Positions 7,155-15,625 of a stretch of DNA of 23,706 nt are shown piece after piece (position 1 is the first letter of the stretch; every line of letters begins with the position of its first letter). The DNA is taken from positions 1 through 23,706 of the IMG/VR virus record IMGVR_UViG_3300022921_000111, one strand, 5' to 3'. This DNA comes from a virus. The notes below the pieces were generated by a model that saw only the letters and a list, made by a program, of their open reading frames with translations, was not told the DNA's origin and made no database searches. A program made the translations under genes and the position numbers.

Positions 7155-7754
7155 TTATTTAAACAAGTCGGCAGTTTTGAGGAAACGACCGCCCCATAGG
7201 GATTTTTCAACCATTTCTGGTTGCTCCTGTACGATCTCGCCAAGATCGCCAGACTTACGGAAAGCTGTGTCTTGCTCTACAGCATCCACTCTCTTTCCAA
7301 ACTCATTGAACTTCTCAGTTGCTTCTGATAGGTTTTGCTTTGTTGAAGCTACCTCTTCAGAAACGGCACCAACTGACTTCTTCAATTCAGAAATCTGCTC
7401 GTTTAAAAACTTCACAGTTTCTGTTAGATCGCTAAAGGCTGATGTAAGAGTGTCTTTGATTTCAGCAACTGTGTCTACAGCTACATCATCTGACTTAGAT
7501 ACCTCTACCTCTTCCTCGGCTACGTCGGCCTTTTCAACCTCAGCCTGGTTGCCCTCGGCTTCGTCTGATTTTGTGACCTCAGCTTCGGACTCTGCATCAA
7601 CTGTATCAGCTTTTTCTTCGACCTCTGCCTCTTCGGCTTCAGTCTCTTCAGCTTCCTCAGCCTCAACAGCTTCGGCATCTGCCTCTGGAGCGACCTCTAC
7701 TTCTTCAACGACCTCGTCGGATTTCTCTACGAGTTCTTCTGTTGCGTCAGTCAT
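7155..7754 (-). CDS. Nested scaffold protein from an internal in-frame start
   Basis: Inside the protease-scaffold gene, the in-frame ATG at 7754 (MTDATEELVEKSDE) is preceded by AAAGGAGG at 7763-7770 with an 8-nt spacer, a near-ideal SD. Initiation here would give a 199-residue protein holding only the acidic linker, the coiled coil and the basic C-terminus, exactly the scaffold part without the protease. This parallels the lambda C/Nu3 arrangement, in which the scaffold is made from an internal start of the protease gene. The SD codons read as AKEV, ordinary residues, so chance cannot be excluded, but the placement at the domain boundary is telling. Confidence 0.72.
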   Translation of the reverse strand: MTDATEELVEKSDEVVEEVEVAPEADAEAVEAEEAEETEAEEAEVEEKADTVDAESEAEVTKSDEAEGNQAEVEKADVAEEEVEVSKSDDVAVDTVAEIKDTLTSAFSDLTETVKFLNEQISELKKSVGAVSEEVASTKQNLSEATEKFNEFGKRVDAVEQDTAFRKSGDLGEIVQEQPEMVEKSLWGGRFLKTADLFK

Positions 7755-8513
7755 AGGACTTACCTCCTTTGCTATCTTAACTGTACTAATGCCTTTAGCA
7801 CTATCAATTAAGAACTTTACCATGTCAGCTTTCTCATTATCTGCTTTTTCAACAAATCCAATATTCTGCATAACTTCTCCAGAAACTGGGCTGATCTCAG
7901 AATCTGCTTCTGATAGAAGGACAAGATCAGAATTTGAATCCCAGAAAACATTTTCAATTACAGTATCTGCATCGATACCTTTGATAACATCAACGCCATC
8001 AACCTTTTCAACAGAAAGGATGCTAGCAAACTGATTTGCTGGAGAATCAACAAGAGAAAGCTCAATCAAGTCATATTCCTTAATGACACGAATCTGATCT
8101 TCTGTCTCTGCATTATACCCATCATCCCATTTTAGCATCTTTCCACCGATAGAGAAACCAGTGTAAGTTCCGTCTAGAACTTTTTCCCATGCGTCCTGTG
8201 CACCCTTGGAAACATATGCTGATACATAAACACCACGATAGAACTTCTTAGTTTCTGGATCGAAGTATTTGTCTTCTTTAAAGTCTACCATCTTTCCAAC
8301 AGCTGATGGTTGGTGCATCTCACGGATGTTACCACGGAATTTCTTGAAAGCCTTCATGCTGGCTTCAGAAGTGACAATATCGTTTTGACGATCAACATTG
8401 TCTAGAGTAGCAAAACCAGAGACAATACGTCTCTCCTGATCTACTTTTGAGAATGGCATTGAAAGGCGAAGTGAATCGCCATCAGTATCCCAATGAGCTT
8501 TTAAAATAGTCAT
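7155..8513 (-). CDS. Prohead protease (XkdF / S78-like) fused to scaffold
   Basis: A 452-residue protein. Residues 1-170 form a phage maturation protease: VSGFATLDNVDRQNDIV (about 31-47), EMHQPSAVGK with probable catalytic His67, TGFSIGGKM with probable nucleophile Ser121, and IELSLVDSPANQF (150-162), the closing motif of this family. Residues about 265-345 are a long Glu/Ala/Val/Asp acidic stretch, and 346-430 are predicted coiled coil (TETVKFLNEQISELKKSVG), as in scaffolds. The C-terminus (EKSLWGGRFLKTADLFK) is basic and hydrophobic and could contact the capsid. The protease cuts scaffold and itself during head maturation. A TATAAT ends 9 nt before the ATG. An in-frame internal start at 7754 probably makes free scaffold. 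Confidence 0.88.
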   Translation of the reverse strand: MTILKAHWDTDGDSLRLSMPFSKVDQERRIVSGFATLDNVDRQNDIVTSEASMKAFKKFRGNIREMHQPSAVGKMVDFKEDKYFDPETKKFYRGVYVSAYVSKGAQDAWEKVLDGTYTGFSIGGKMLKWDDGYNAETEDQIRVIKEYDLIELSLVDSPANQFASILSVEKVDGVDVIKGIDADTVIENVFWDSNSDLVLLSEADSEISPVSGEVMQNIGFVEKADNEKADMVKFLIDSAKGISTVKIAKEVSPMTDATEELVEKSDEVVEEVEVAPEADAEAVEAEEAEETEAEEAEVEEKADTVDAESEAEVTKSDEAEGNQAEVEKADVAEEEVEVSKSDDVAVDTVAEIKDTLTSAFSDLTETVKFLNEQISELKKSVGAVSEEVASTKQNLSEATEKFNEFGKRVDAVEQDTAFRKSGDLGEIVQEQPEMVEKSLWGGRFLKTADLFK

Positions 8514-8522
8514 ACTAAATCC

Positions 8523-8528
8523 ATTATA
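8523..8528 (-). promoter_or_regulatory. -10 candidate (TATAAT) before the protease gene
   Basis: TATAAT on the minus strand ends 9 nt before the ATG at 8513, in a 53-base, extremely AT-rich gap after the portal gene. No clear SD exists between it and the ATG, so any transcript would have a leader of only a few bases. A TTGTAA lies 19 nt upstream, too far for a good -35. Confidence 0.4.
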
Positions 8529-8566
8529 TAACCTTTTTATAAAAAATTTACAAAAATGTTACTTTT

Positions 8567-10171
8567 TTATTCTGATGCTGGGCCTTCGCCCTGTGGATTT
8601 CTTCCGTCAACCGTGCCAGGACTGTCTGCCTGGTTATTCGATCTCTCAGTATCCCTCTGCCTATTTCGAGCAGTGTTTGCTCTCATGTCAGTAGCTTGTC
8701 TAGCAGTCATTTCAAATGGGTCATCCCCGTCTGAACGCTGCGGTAGGCCCAACTGCTGCCTTGCCTCGTTTGGTGTAATTACCTGAGTTTTTACGTATCT
8801 TTCCAAAATTTGCGATTGTGCAATTTCGTCTGTCAACGTAAGTTCATTGAACTTGAATTCAATTATATCAGTTTTTTCCTTAACAAGTCTGTTAATCATT
8901 TTTTCAAGATTACGCTGAGCTGGTCTTGATACCTGCTCCTTGAATGTACGGTCTTGAGCCAAAGCTGCAGCAATAGCAGAGCTATCGCCACCACCAATCT
9001 TTGATAGAGGAACTTGGTGTGCAATTAAAATATCGTCACGGTTCTGTGTACGATATTCCTTGAACGATGCTTCTTGTACACCACTTTCGATTGGCTCCAT
9101 CTTAAACTCAACCTTGTTGGTGTCTGAGTCGCCAGGTAGTGGGATGTAAAGAGTTCTGTGTGACTGCCCCTTGAGATTTGTTTGCAAGAATCTAAACAGT
9201 TTGTCTTCAGCATCTCCAGACAGCTTTGCACCCTTTAAGGTTACGATATATCTTGGTGTTGCCTTATTCGCAAAATAGTCAATGTTGTACTGGGATGCCA
9301 ACTGGTCTCCATGCAATGAGGTAATTGCAGACATAATGTCTGGAACACCATAGAATGTGTTTAGTGGTGAGTATTCTTTATAGTGAAGAATCTCGTTTGG
9401 TCTTGGATCGGTTGTCATTGGGTTTGGGTTCTTTGCCCCGAAGTTTCTGAAGTAAACAACCTTCTGTCCAATTATTTGTACGTACCCGTCACGCAATCTG
9501 CGCACACGCATCGTAGTTGATGGGATGTGGCCGACATAGCCAATCTCTCCGTTAATTGTTCTACCAATTTCTAAATATCCGTTTCCTGTAGCTTGTACGT
9601 CTGTATAAAATTTTGTTAATGTTTCTGTAAACGATTCTTCATCGTTAAGATTTTCAATCCAGTCTCTTAGCTCAATCTTAGCTCTTTCAATTCTTTTACG
9701 AGCACGATCTACAGATTCAGAAGATGGGTTGTCCTCTAGTCTTAGCATTGTTCTTTGAGATACTTCAAAGTCATAGCCAAGACCAACAATGTTCTCTACC
9801 TTGGCATCAATAGCTGCGTGATTAGCAAAAGAAGTGTCGTAATAATTGGCAAGCTCGTATAGATTCCATGGTGGTGTAATGACATCAAACATACCGTAAC
9901 CATTACGGAATACGTCTCCAGGGTTAATCTCTTTAGATTGAGCACCGTCTCTTCCAGATGCAATTGCCCTAGCGTTAGTTAGGTATTGGTCTGTTGGGGG
10001 CATCTCCAATGCCTTAGCCATTCGGCTTGTTCTTCTCTTAAAGTTAGTCTCTAGCCCATTAAGATTTTTAAGATCTTCCCATGGCTTGTTGAATGGATCT
10101 CTTTTTTTAAAAAGATCTTCTGCAAGTTCTTGCTCTGGAACACTAGCTCCAAGAATATATTCTTCAGTCAT
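8567..10171 (-). CDS. Portal protein (PBSX-like family)
   Basis: A 534-residue protein of normal portal length. Recognisable segments are an N-terminal region with TPPWNLYELANYYDTS, HAAIDAKVENIVGLGYDFEV, TLTKFYTDVQATGNGYLEIGR, the HIPSTTMRVRR beta part, ILHYKEYSPLNTFYGVPDI, and the helical crown region with VPLSKIGGGDSSAIAAALAQDRTFKEQVSRPAQR. The order clip-stem-wing and the GGGDSS..AA....F....V.P.Q phrase match phage portals of the PBSX type. Twelve copies form the DNA channel at the head vertex. The C-terminal 60 residues are Arg/Asn-rich and disordered. The start touches the previous stop (TAGATG) with GAGG close upstream. No terminase gene precedes it here, which is uncommon. Confidence 0.92.
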   Translation of the reverse strand: MTEEYILGASVPEQELAEDLFKKRDPFNKPWEDLKNLNGLETNFKRRTSRMAKALEMPPTDQYLTNARAIASGRDGAQSKEINPGDVFRNGYGMFDVITPPWNLYELANYYDTSFANHAAIDAKVENIVGLGYDFEVSQRTMLRLEDNPSSESVDRARKRIERAKIELRDWIENLNDEESFTETLTKFYTDVQATGNGYLEIGRTINGEIGYVGHIPSTTMRVRRLRDGYVQIIGQKVVYFRNFGAKNPNPMTTDPRPNEILHYKEYSPLNTFYGVPDIMSAITSLHGDQLASQYNIDYFANKATPRYIVTLKGAKLSGDAEDKLFRFLQTNLKGQSHRTLYIPLPGDSDTNKVEFKMEPIESGVQEASFKEYRTQNRDDILIAHQVPLSKIGGGDSSAIAAALAQDRTFKEQVSRPAQRNLEKMINRLVKEKTDIIEFKFNELTLTDEIAQSQILERYVKTQVITPNEARQQLGLPQRSDGDDPFEMTARQATDMRANTARNRQRDTERSNNQADSPGTVDGRNPQGEGPASE

Positions 10172-10540
10172 CTATCCCTCGTCACCATAAGTCTTCAAAG
10201 TCTGCTGTGCAGCATGTACTGCACCAAGATCGTTAAGGTTAGGAATCAGGCCCTCTTTCATTCGATCAAGCTGCTCATTGTATTCTTCGTCAGTTACTCT
10301 GCTTAGCCCAGCAAAGAAAACTGGTTCTCCATCTGGCTCTCCATAGTAGGCAGCTGCCTGTTTTAGTTCAGAAAGTTTAGAAATGTCGCCTTTCATGGAA
10401 GGAATGTTTAAAATGTTTCCACTTCCGTCAGTAAACCACTTACCGTTAGCTCTTTTCCACACATAGACACCCCAGTCATACCCTTTATCAATAAAAGTGA
10501 CCTTAGACTTACCAATTTGATCTTCTCTACCAGCATTCAT
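10172..10540 (-). CDS. Small conserved phage protein before the portal, unknown function
   Basis: A 122-residue acidic protein, MNAGREDQIGKSKVTFIDKGYDWGVYVWKRANGKWFTDGSGNILNIPSMKG, with an N-terminal beta-type part rich in aromatic residues (DWGVYVWKR..GKWF) and a helical C-terminal part with DEEYNEQLDRMKEGLIPNLND. I recall similar short proteins next to portal genes in actinobacteriophages but know of no function. It ends directly at the portal start codon and so may be coupled to it. No SD precedes its ATG; TGATATAAT ends exactly 6 nt upstream, suggesting a leaderless transcript that also carries the portal. Confidence 0.75.
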   Translation of the reverse strand: MNAGREDQIGKSKVTFIDKGYDWGVYVWKRANGKWFTDGSGNILNIPSMKGDISKLSELKQAAAYYGEPDGEPVFFAGLSRVTDEEYNEQLDRMKEGLIPNLNDLGAVHAAQQTLKTYGDEG

Positions 10541-10546
10541 GGTTTA

Positions 10547-10555
10547 ATTATATCA
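10547..10555 (-). promoter_or_regulatory. Extended -10 (TGATATAAT), 6 nt before ATG: leaderless promoter candidate
   Basis: A perfect extended -10 is followed by TAAACC and the ATG at 10540, with no SD. It lies directly after the stop of the LamG-like gene and would drive the small protein and the portal. The downstream hexamer TAAACC is nearly the same as TAAACA before the gene at 22805. Confidence 0.55.
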
Positions 10556-10557
10556 CA

Positions 10558-13500
10558 CTATACTGGTTTAATGGTTGCAGACTGTAAAGAAGCATTATTA
10601 TTTACTGCATATCTATACTCAATTGGTCTGAGTGTAACATCATCGCTGAATATTGTCTTATTGGTTCCAGTAAACAATTGATAAACATTCTCCAAGTTAA
10701 CGCCAGGATATTCATTTGCTCCTAGAATTGGAATACTTTCTCTCTGCAAGGCATCTAGACCATAGTATGTTAGGTTGTTGATTAGGATTGGTCCGACGAT
10801 ATTTATGGTTCCAGCCGTGCCATCAAAACTTATAGGTGTGGCAAAACCTAGTCCAATCATGTTCCATTCATTAACAGAAATAGTTGGTGCTTGCACCCTT
10901 CTACCATTTAAATAAAAGATTACAGAATCAACCTCTACATCATTTTGATCTGTAGCATATAGAACAAATCTGTCAGAAGATGGTTTGGATGGCTTAATAA
11001 AAATCTTAATCTTATTATCTGGATTATTGCTGTCAACTTCTAGTAGTGGCAAATCGGAGTCAACGATATCTGCCCTATTAAACTTTGCAGACATTTGTAT
11101 TGCAGCAAGATCATATACTGAAAGTCTTTCTCTATTAATTCTCATCGCAATACCACGATCAGCGTCACCAAAAGATCCAGTTAATTCTATTCCACTATTT
11201 TTAGTCAGGTATAAATGCGGAGTGCTATCTTTATACATTAAATATGGATTTCTTGCTTTGTAGTCATAGTAGAAGCCATACCTTGTGTATGGATACATAG
11301 GCTCACCGAACTTGGTATTTATTGGATTAGTGATCAATGAGTCGAGACTTCTTGAAGACAGCTGTAAGGATCTAATCTTGATTGGATTCTTTATAATGCC
11401 GTCAGACTTCATGACAATGTGTAAAACTATGGCTGTGTCTTCAATATCTATTGAAGGTGGCAGATAAACAATAGAACCATTTACGACCTCATACTTGGTA
11501 TTTACCCACTCAGAGGACGGCTCAACAAGCCTTGACCTATCTATTGACTGGGTGTTTACGAAAGAGTTAGCCGAAAGTGTTGCTCCACCAGATATTGTTT
11601 GAAAAGAAATGTAGGTTCTAATGCCCGAATCGTTTGTATAGTATGCGTCATTTAAATATGTCTCTGGAACTGTGGTATTAGAATTGATTTGAATAAAATC
11701 AATACTGTATTCATCTTGCCCGCTTTTATTTTTAACCTTTTTAGCAAAATAACTTAGAGGAATATAATCCTGCCAATACGAACTGGTCTCTATGTCTAGG
11801 TATCTTTCTCCGAAAAAGTCTTTTACACCGATAGTGTAGCTAGCTTTATGTGAAAGAATGTCGTTAATGTATTCTTCATATGGATAGCCACCGTTAGCTA
11901 TTTCTTCTGGAATATACTCTTCTGGAGTTCCACCATCAAACTGGTATCTTAAAAATGGTAAGCCATTTGATCCAAACAGATAGCTCAGCTCTGAAACATT
12001 TTGCTTTGTGCAAAAACCTATTCTATAAATATATCCAGAGAATGTATTTGTAAATGATTTGTTACCAGCCAGGTAAAGACTTAGATCAGCCCTATTGTTT
12101 AGCAAAGTTGAAACGTTCCCTCCGAACGTATTCGAAAAGTCTTTGAAGTTAAGTCCAGCAACAAAAGAATGTCCCATTGTTATAGCTGGTGTCTCATAAA
12201 CCAGCTCTTCGACATTATTATAAAAAAGTTTATACTGAATAGTATTAGCAATAAACTGAACAGAGTTTTCAGTGATCGTTGAAATTGATATCTGATCACC
12301 GTCTTTAGAGTTAGATATCGTGAAGCTATCGTCATCAATTACATTTACGAGATAATCTTTATTTTCTATAATTTCAGGTGGTAAAGAGCCAGAGAAAGAA
12401 ATCAAATCGTTAGTTGAAAGACCGTGGCCTACTGAATTTATTACAGTATCACTAATTGAAGAAACATTGTTTGATCTTGTATTAGTCATAGCATCAAGAT
12501 AATTCTTTGTTGTTTTGTTTTCAATCCTAAACAAAGTTTCTGAACTAGAGTATCCTATTGGAGACTCAAATAATCCATAGAAAGCTACTGTTTTTTGATT
12601 CAGAACACTAACGCTATTAAAGAACAAATATCCATCCGTATCTACCCATGATTCATCTGGCTTCATCATGATAGCGTTAGATGCTATTCTTGACAATCCA
12701 CGATACCAGCTGTCTTCCGTCTTGTTGTTAAAAATAATTTCTGGAAGAGAATATGAAGGTGGAGATAAAACATTGTTGGTAGTAGAAGCGTTTTCTAAAG
12801 TTCCCTGTTGCCATTTAGCTATATCTGGATAAGTATAGTTATTGCTATAGTTGGAGAGGGTATAGTCTATTGGAAAAGATTCTCCGAAGTATGACGATGC
12901 TAGCTCATTAGGGAATGATACTGCCTGTCCATATACCCACCTTCTTTTTGAGACAGCAGATGGCACTCGGTAAGAATATATTGCAAAACAGTCTATTTCA
13001 AACTTACTGATTTCTTCATATGAATAGAAGCCAAGCCAGTCTTGACTTTTGCCAGCCAGGTTGGTTTCTGCTGGAAGATCTAGTTCGGAAGTATCAAAAG
13101 ATACATCCAGAACCTTCTCGCCATTAATAACAAGAGAAGCCCCATTTTCAAAAACAATAAGATTAATAAGCATTGGCCTATACCATTCGCCAATATAGTG
13201 TGCCTGGATTCCTTCACCTATTTTAACTGTTATAAACGGTCCATCAACATAAATTCCATCTTCTGAACTAATTGGACCAAATATTCTTTTTGGCTCTCTA
13301 GTGTCTGGATTAATTCTTAACCAAAACTCTACCGTGTATGTTCTGTATCTTCCAGACTCATTTAAGAATCCATTACCTGGAAGAATAATCGATGGTCCGC
13401 CAAATCTCTCTGGCATTATTGATGTTACTGTGGAAGATCCATAAACCATTGGCATGTTAGTATTTTTTGCCAATAGCTTATTTTCTCTAGCAAGATAGTA

Positions 13501-14442
13501 TCCTGGAGAACTTTCTAGACCGTAAAGATCAGACTCTAGGCCATAATATTCTTTATCAATATTTACCGAAGTTATTTCTGAAGCAGTGACACCATCAGAA
13601 GTATCAAAAAATTCTTCAGCATACTGTCCTATAGCAAACCCTCCGACATAAGTAGTTATTGTTTGATCATATACAAGGTTATACCTAATAAAAGGTGTTA
13701 TTGTTTTAACTGGTAAAACATAAAGTGTTCCAAATCTTGGTTTATTAAAACTTATACCGCCAGATCCTACGGTATCTTCTATTTCAAAAGTATCATCGTC
13801 TGCATTCACAACAAAGTATTCTGTGTATCGGTTTAGTGCTAAAGGCAAATCAAAAGACGCATCGACCTTAATTCTATCTCCATCAGAAAATCCATGATCG
13901 GCTAGAAGAAACTTGGTTGCTGGTCCAGCAGTAGTAGAAAGACCATCTGCATTAAATACAATCTGCTCAACATCTGGTAAGTCAAAGGTATGATGTAAAA
14001 ACTGCCAACCATCTTGATTAAAAGCGGTTACCTGCTCAACACGCTCAAGGCTATTGGTGTATCTTGGAACACCTACACCATCATACTTGTATCCAAACTC
14101 TATAGACTCTATGTTTTGCGAATTTGGGTAGCAATAAAAACCAATAGCAACACTTCCAAGATCTTCATTAAGATAAGTGTCAACCATATCTTGAGACTCT
14201 ATCTCAAAAGAAAAAACATCTTCAGAAACAATGCTATAAACAACCTTAGAACTATTTGGGATACTCTGAGAAGAATCTATAGAAACAGAACAGTTAGAAT
14301 ATGTCCAAGAAGAAGTATTTGAAAGATCTTTAGCATTTTCAGTAGTGATAGAAAGATAATCTACCGTCTCGTCTAGAGGCCATAGGGCTAAAGGGTGTTC
14401 AGAAAAAACCTGTTCTGCGTAAAGGTTAGAAGGATTTGACAT
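10558..14442 (-). CDS. Large LamG / concanavalin-like virion protein (receptor-binding candidate)
   Basis: A 1294-residue protein, the longest in the window. It opens with MSNPSNLYAEQVFSEHPLALWPLDE, the typical phage opening of LamG-type proteins (PLALWPLDE). A clear LamG-like jelly roll lies at about 320-495: TVEFWLRINPD, ITVKIGEG, FENGASLVINGEKVLDV, FEIDCFAIYSY. Further related beta domains follow to about 1290 (AIQMSAKFNRADI, RFVLYATDQNDVEVDSVIFYLNGRRV). Two similar inserts (about 177-245 and 668-735) carry HGf/l..gD.i.f..sLP......YfVv..DdDtF.I. Such proteins bind glycans on the tail or head. No signal peptide is present. SD GGAG precedes the start. It lies between the Gly-rich adhesin and the portal genes. 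Confidence 0.8.
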   Translation of the reverse strand: MSNPSNLYAEQVFSEHPLALWPLDETVDYLSITTENAKDLSNTSSWTYSNCSVSIDSSQSIPNSSKVVYSIVSEDVFSFEIESQDMVDTYLNEDLGSVAIGFYCYPNSQNIESIEFGYKYDGVGVPRYTNSLERVEQVTAFNQDGWQFLHHTFDLPDVEQIVFNADGLSTTAGPATKFLLADHGFSDGDRIKVDASFDLPLALNRYTEYFVVNADDDTFEIEDTVGSGGISFNKPRFGTLYVLPVKTITPFIRYNLVYDQTITTYVGGFAIGQYAEEFFDTSDGVTASEITSVNIDKEYYGLESDLYGLESSPGYYLARENKLLAKNTNMPMVYGSSTVTSIMPERFGGPSIILPGNGFLNESGRYRTYTVEFWLRINPDTREPKRIFGPISSEDGIYVDGPFITVKIGEGIQAHYIGEWYRPMLINLIVFENGASLVINGEKVLDVSFDTSELDLPAETNLAGKSQDWLGFYSYEEISKFEIDCFAIYSYRVPSAVSKRRWVYGQAVSFPNELASSYFGESFPIDYTLSNYSNNYTYPDIAKWQQGTLENASTTNNVLSPPSYSLPEIIFNNKTEDSWYRGLSRIASNAIMMKPDESWVDTDGYLFFNSVSVLNQKTVAFYGLFESPIGYSSSETLFRIENKTTKNYLDAMTNTRSNNVSSISDTVINSVGHGLSTNDLISFSGSLPPEIIENKDYLVNVIDDDSFTISNSKDGDQISISTITENSVQFIANTIQYKLFYNNVEELVYETPAITMGHSFVAGLNFKDFSNTFGGNVSTLLNNRADLSLYLAGNKSFTNTFSGYIYRIGFCTKQNVSELSYLFGSNGLPFLRYQFDGGTPEEYIPEEIANGGYPYEEYINDILSHKASYTIGVKDFFGERYLDIETSSYWQDYIPLSYFAKKVKNKSGQDEYSIDFIQINSNTTVPETYLNDAYYTNDSGIRTYISFQTISGGATLSANSFVNTQSIDRSRLVEPSSEWVNTKYEVVNGSIVYLPPSIDIEDTAIVLHIVMKSDGIIKNPIKIRSLQLSSRSLDSLITNPINTKFGEPMYPYTRYGFYYDYKARNPYLMYKDSTPHLYLTKNSGIELTGSFGDADRGIAMRINRERLSVYDLAAIQMSAKFNRADIVDSDLPLLEVDSNNPDNKIKIFIKPSKPSSDRFVLYATDQNDVEVDSVIFYLNGRRVQAPTISVNEWNMIGLGFATPISFDGTAGTINIVGPILINNLTYYGLDALQRESIPILGANEYPGVNLENVYQLFTGTNKTIFSDDVTLRPIEYRYAVNNNASLQSATIKPV

Positions 14443-14457
14443 GTGTTCTCCATGTCT

Positions 14458-14466
14458 ATTTTATCA
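14458..14466 (-). promoter_or_regulatory. Extended -10-like TGATAAAAT before the LamG gene
   Basis: On the minus strand TGATAAAAT lies 15 nt before the ATG at 14442, followed by ATGGAGAACAC, which supplies GGAG as SD. The hexamer TAAAAT departs from consensus at one base. Confidence 0.35.
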
Positions 14467-14473
14467 TAAAGGA

Positions 14474-15379
14474 TTAGACTGCGTATCTAAAAATAACTAC
14501 CCCAGAGCCACCATCACCGCCAACAGAAGCTGCCTCTGCTCCACCGCCTCCGCCACCAGTATTTGCTAATGCTGCTGTAGGAATTGTTGAGCCAGTTTCT
14601 CCCCTACCTCCGCCGCCGTTACCACCATCAACAGCGCCACTGTCTCTATCTCCTCCACCGCCACCGCCAGCAAACCACCTTGTGCTTGGGAATATAAGCT
14701 CTCCGACACTACATGCATTGCCCCAGTCAGAGAAAGCACTAGTTCCATTTCCACCAAGACCACCTTGGTTTGTAGTTGCATCTCCGCCAGCTTCTCCAGC
14801 ACCACCGCCACCGCCACCACCGTCACCACCGAATCCAGTTCCACCAGCATTACCTTGTCCAGGAATACCGTCACCACCTGGACGACTACTAGATGAAGCA
14901 CCTCCACCACCAGAACCACCCTTAGACCCATACTCTTGTTTGTTCTGGGTGCCACCACCACCTCCACCGCCTACAGCATAGATACGGCCCTCAATATAAG
15001 ACGACTCCCCATCACCACCAAGACCACTGTTTGATGTTCCAGGAGCACCAGCACCTACACGAACAACAGTGGTTCCAGCATCAAAGAAAAAACTTCCATT
15101 GATGACACCACCAGCACCACCTCCACCACCACAGTTATCACTAGATTCACCAGTAGACCCACCACCGCCACCGCCAACCATTAAAACTTCTAAAAGACCT
15201 GGAGATTGAATAACAAGATCATGCTCACCAGTAGATGTCCAAGCTAAATATCTATAACCACCAGTTGTTACAGCTACATCAAAAGAAGAAGCTGTCTCAT
15301 CGACAACTGCAGATCCAGGAAGTGCTGGTATCCAAGCAGAACCATTCCATACCTTAGCATTACCAAAAGAATATGCCAT
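14474..15379 (-). CDS. Glycine-rich adhesin-like protein (second copy type)
   Basis: A 301-residue protein. Residues 1-65 are an attachment-type beta domain: MAYSFGNAKVWNGSAWIPALPG, then VTTGGYRYLAWTSTGEHDLVIQ and LLEVLMV. Residues about 69-295 are long glycine runs broken by Ser, Asn, Ala and Asp (VGGGGGGSTGE, CGGGGGAGG, GGNGGGGRGETG), ending GSGVVIFRYAV. Glycine-rich phage adhesins of the S16 gp38 type fold such runs into polyglycine-II helices whose loops bind receptors. That fold is inferred here. The start overlaps the stop of the 71-residue partner gene as TAATG with GAGGT upstream. The same overlap links the other Gly-rich gene to its partner, so this looks like a duplicated cassette. 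Confidence 0.75.
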   Translation of the reverse strand: MAYSFGNAKVWNGSAWIPALPGSAVVDETASSFDVAVTTGGYRYLAWTSTGEHDLVIQSPGLLEVLMVGGGGGGSTGESSDNCGGGGGAGGVINGSFFFDAGTTVVRVGAGAPGTSNSGLGGDGESSYIEGRIYAVGGGGGGGTQNKQEYGSKGGSGGGGASSSSRPGGDGIPGQGNAGGTGFGGDGGGGGGGAGEAGGDATTNQGGLGGNGTSAFSDWGNACSVGELIFPSTRWFAGGGGGGDRDSGAVDGGNGGGGRGETGSTIPTAALANTGGGGGGAEAASVGGDGGSGVVIFRYAV

Positions 15380-15594
15380 TATGGAACCTCAATCCATACA
15401 TCCCCTGCAAAAAGAGTATATCCAGAAACTGGATCAACAGAGCCAACATAAATCTTTTGACCAGCCTCACCGTCAGTATTTATAATTTTAGCAGTCTGAT
15501 CATTGATTTGCCATGCACCAATAGCATCTACCCAAACATACCCCTCGTAAATATCACCATCTGTTGGGTTAGCTGGAAAGTTTAATGCTGCCAT
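15379..15594 (-). CDS. Small fibre-associated protein with FP..P.dGD..W module
   Basis: A 71-residue protein. Its N-terminus MAALNFPANPTDGDIYEGYVWVDAIGAWQI matches the first 30 residues of the proteins starting at 19373 and 22805 (FP.sPs.gD.....W.w....W). Its C-terminus, VDPVSGYTLFAGDVWIEVP, resembles the P...GD.W module seen in the collagen-like proteins. It has SD AGAAGGAG and a TATAAT 20 nt before the ATG. Its stop overlaps the start of the Gly-rich gene (TAATG), so the two products are probably made together. It may be an adaptor joining the Gly-rich protein to the virion; this is inferred from coupling only. Confidence 0.7.
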   Translation of the reverse strand: MAALNFPANPTDGDIYEGYVWVDAIGAWQINDQTAKIINTDGEAGQKIYVGSVDPVSGYTLFAGDVWIEVP

Positions 15595-15614
15595 CTGTAT
15601 ACTCCTTCTAAAAT

Positions 15615-15620
15615 ATTATA
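15615..15620 (-). promoter_or_regulatory. -10 candidate (TATAAT) before the small fibre / Gly-rich pair
   Basis: TATAAT on the minus strand within TGGTATATAAT, 20 nt before the ATG at 15594. The leader contains AGAAGGAGT. The layout TATAAT, about 8 nt, GAAGGAGT, start is the same as at 19393-19398 before the other cassette. Confidence 0.45.
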
Positions 15621-15625
15621 TACCA

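Noticed and set aside
7177-8034. Long plus-strand frame of 285 codons opposite the protease-scaffold gene
   Set aside because: It is Ser/Ala/Thr low complexity mirrored from the Glu/Ala-rich linker, has no ribosome site, and lies on the strand with no other gene.
8529-8566. Terminator after the portal gene in the A/T-rich gap
   Set aside because: Only short A/T palindromes with no GC stem; not a convincing hairpin.
14682-14981. Proline-rich plus-strand frames opposite the Gly-rich genes (also 17897-18181)
   Set aside because: Poly-proline is the complement of glycine codons; no start signals.
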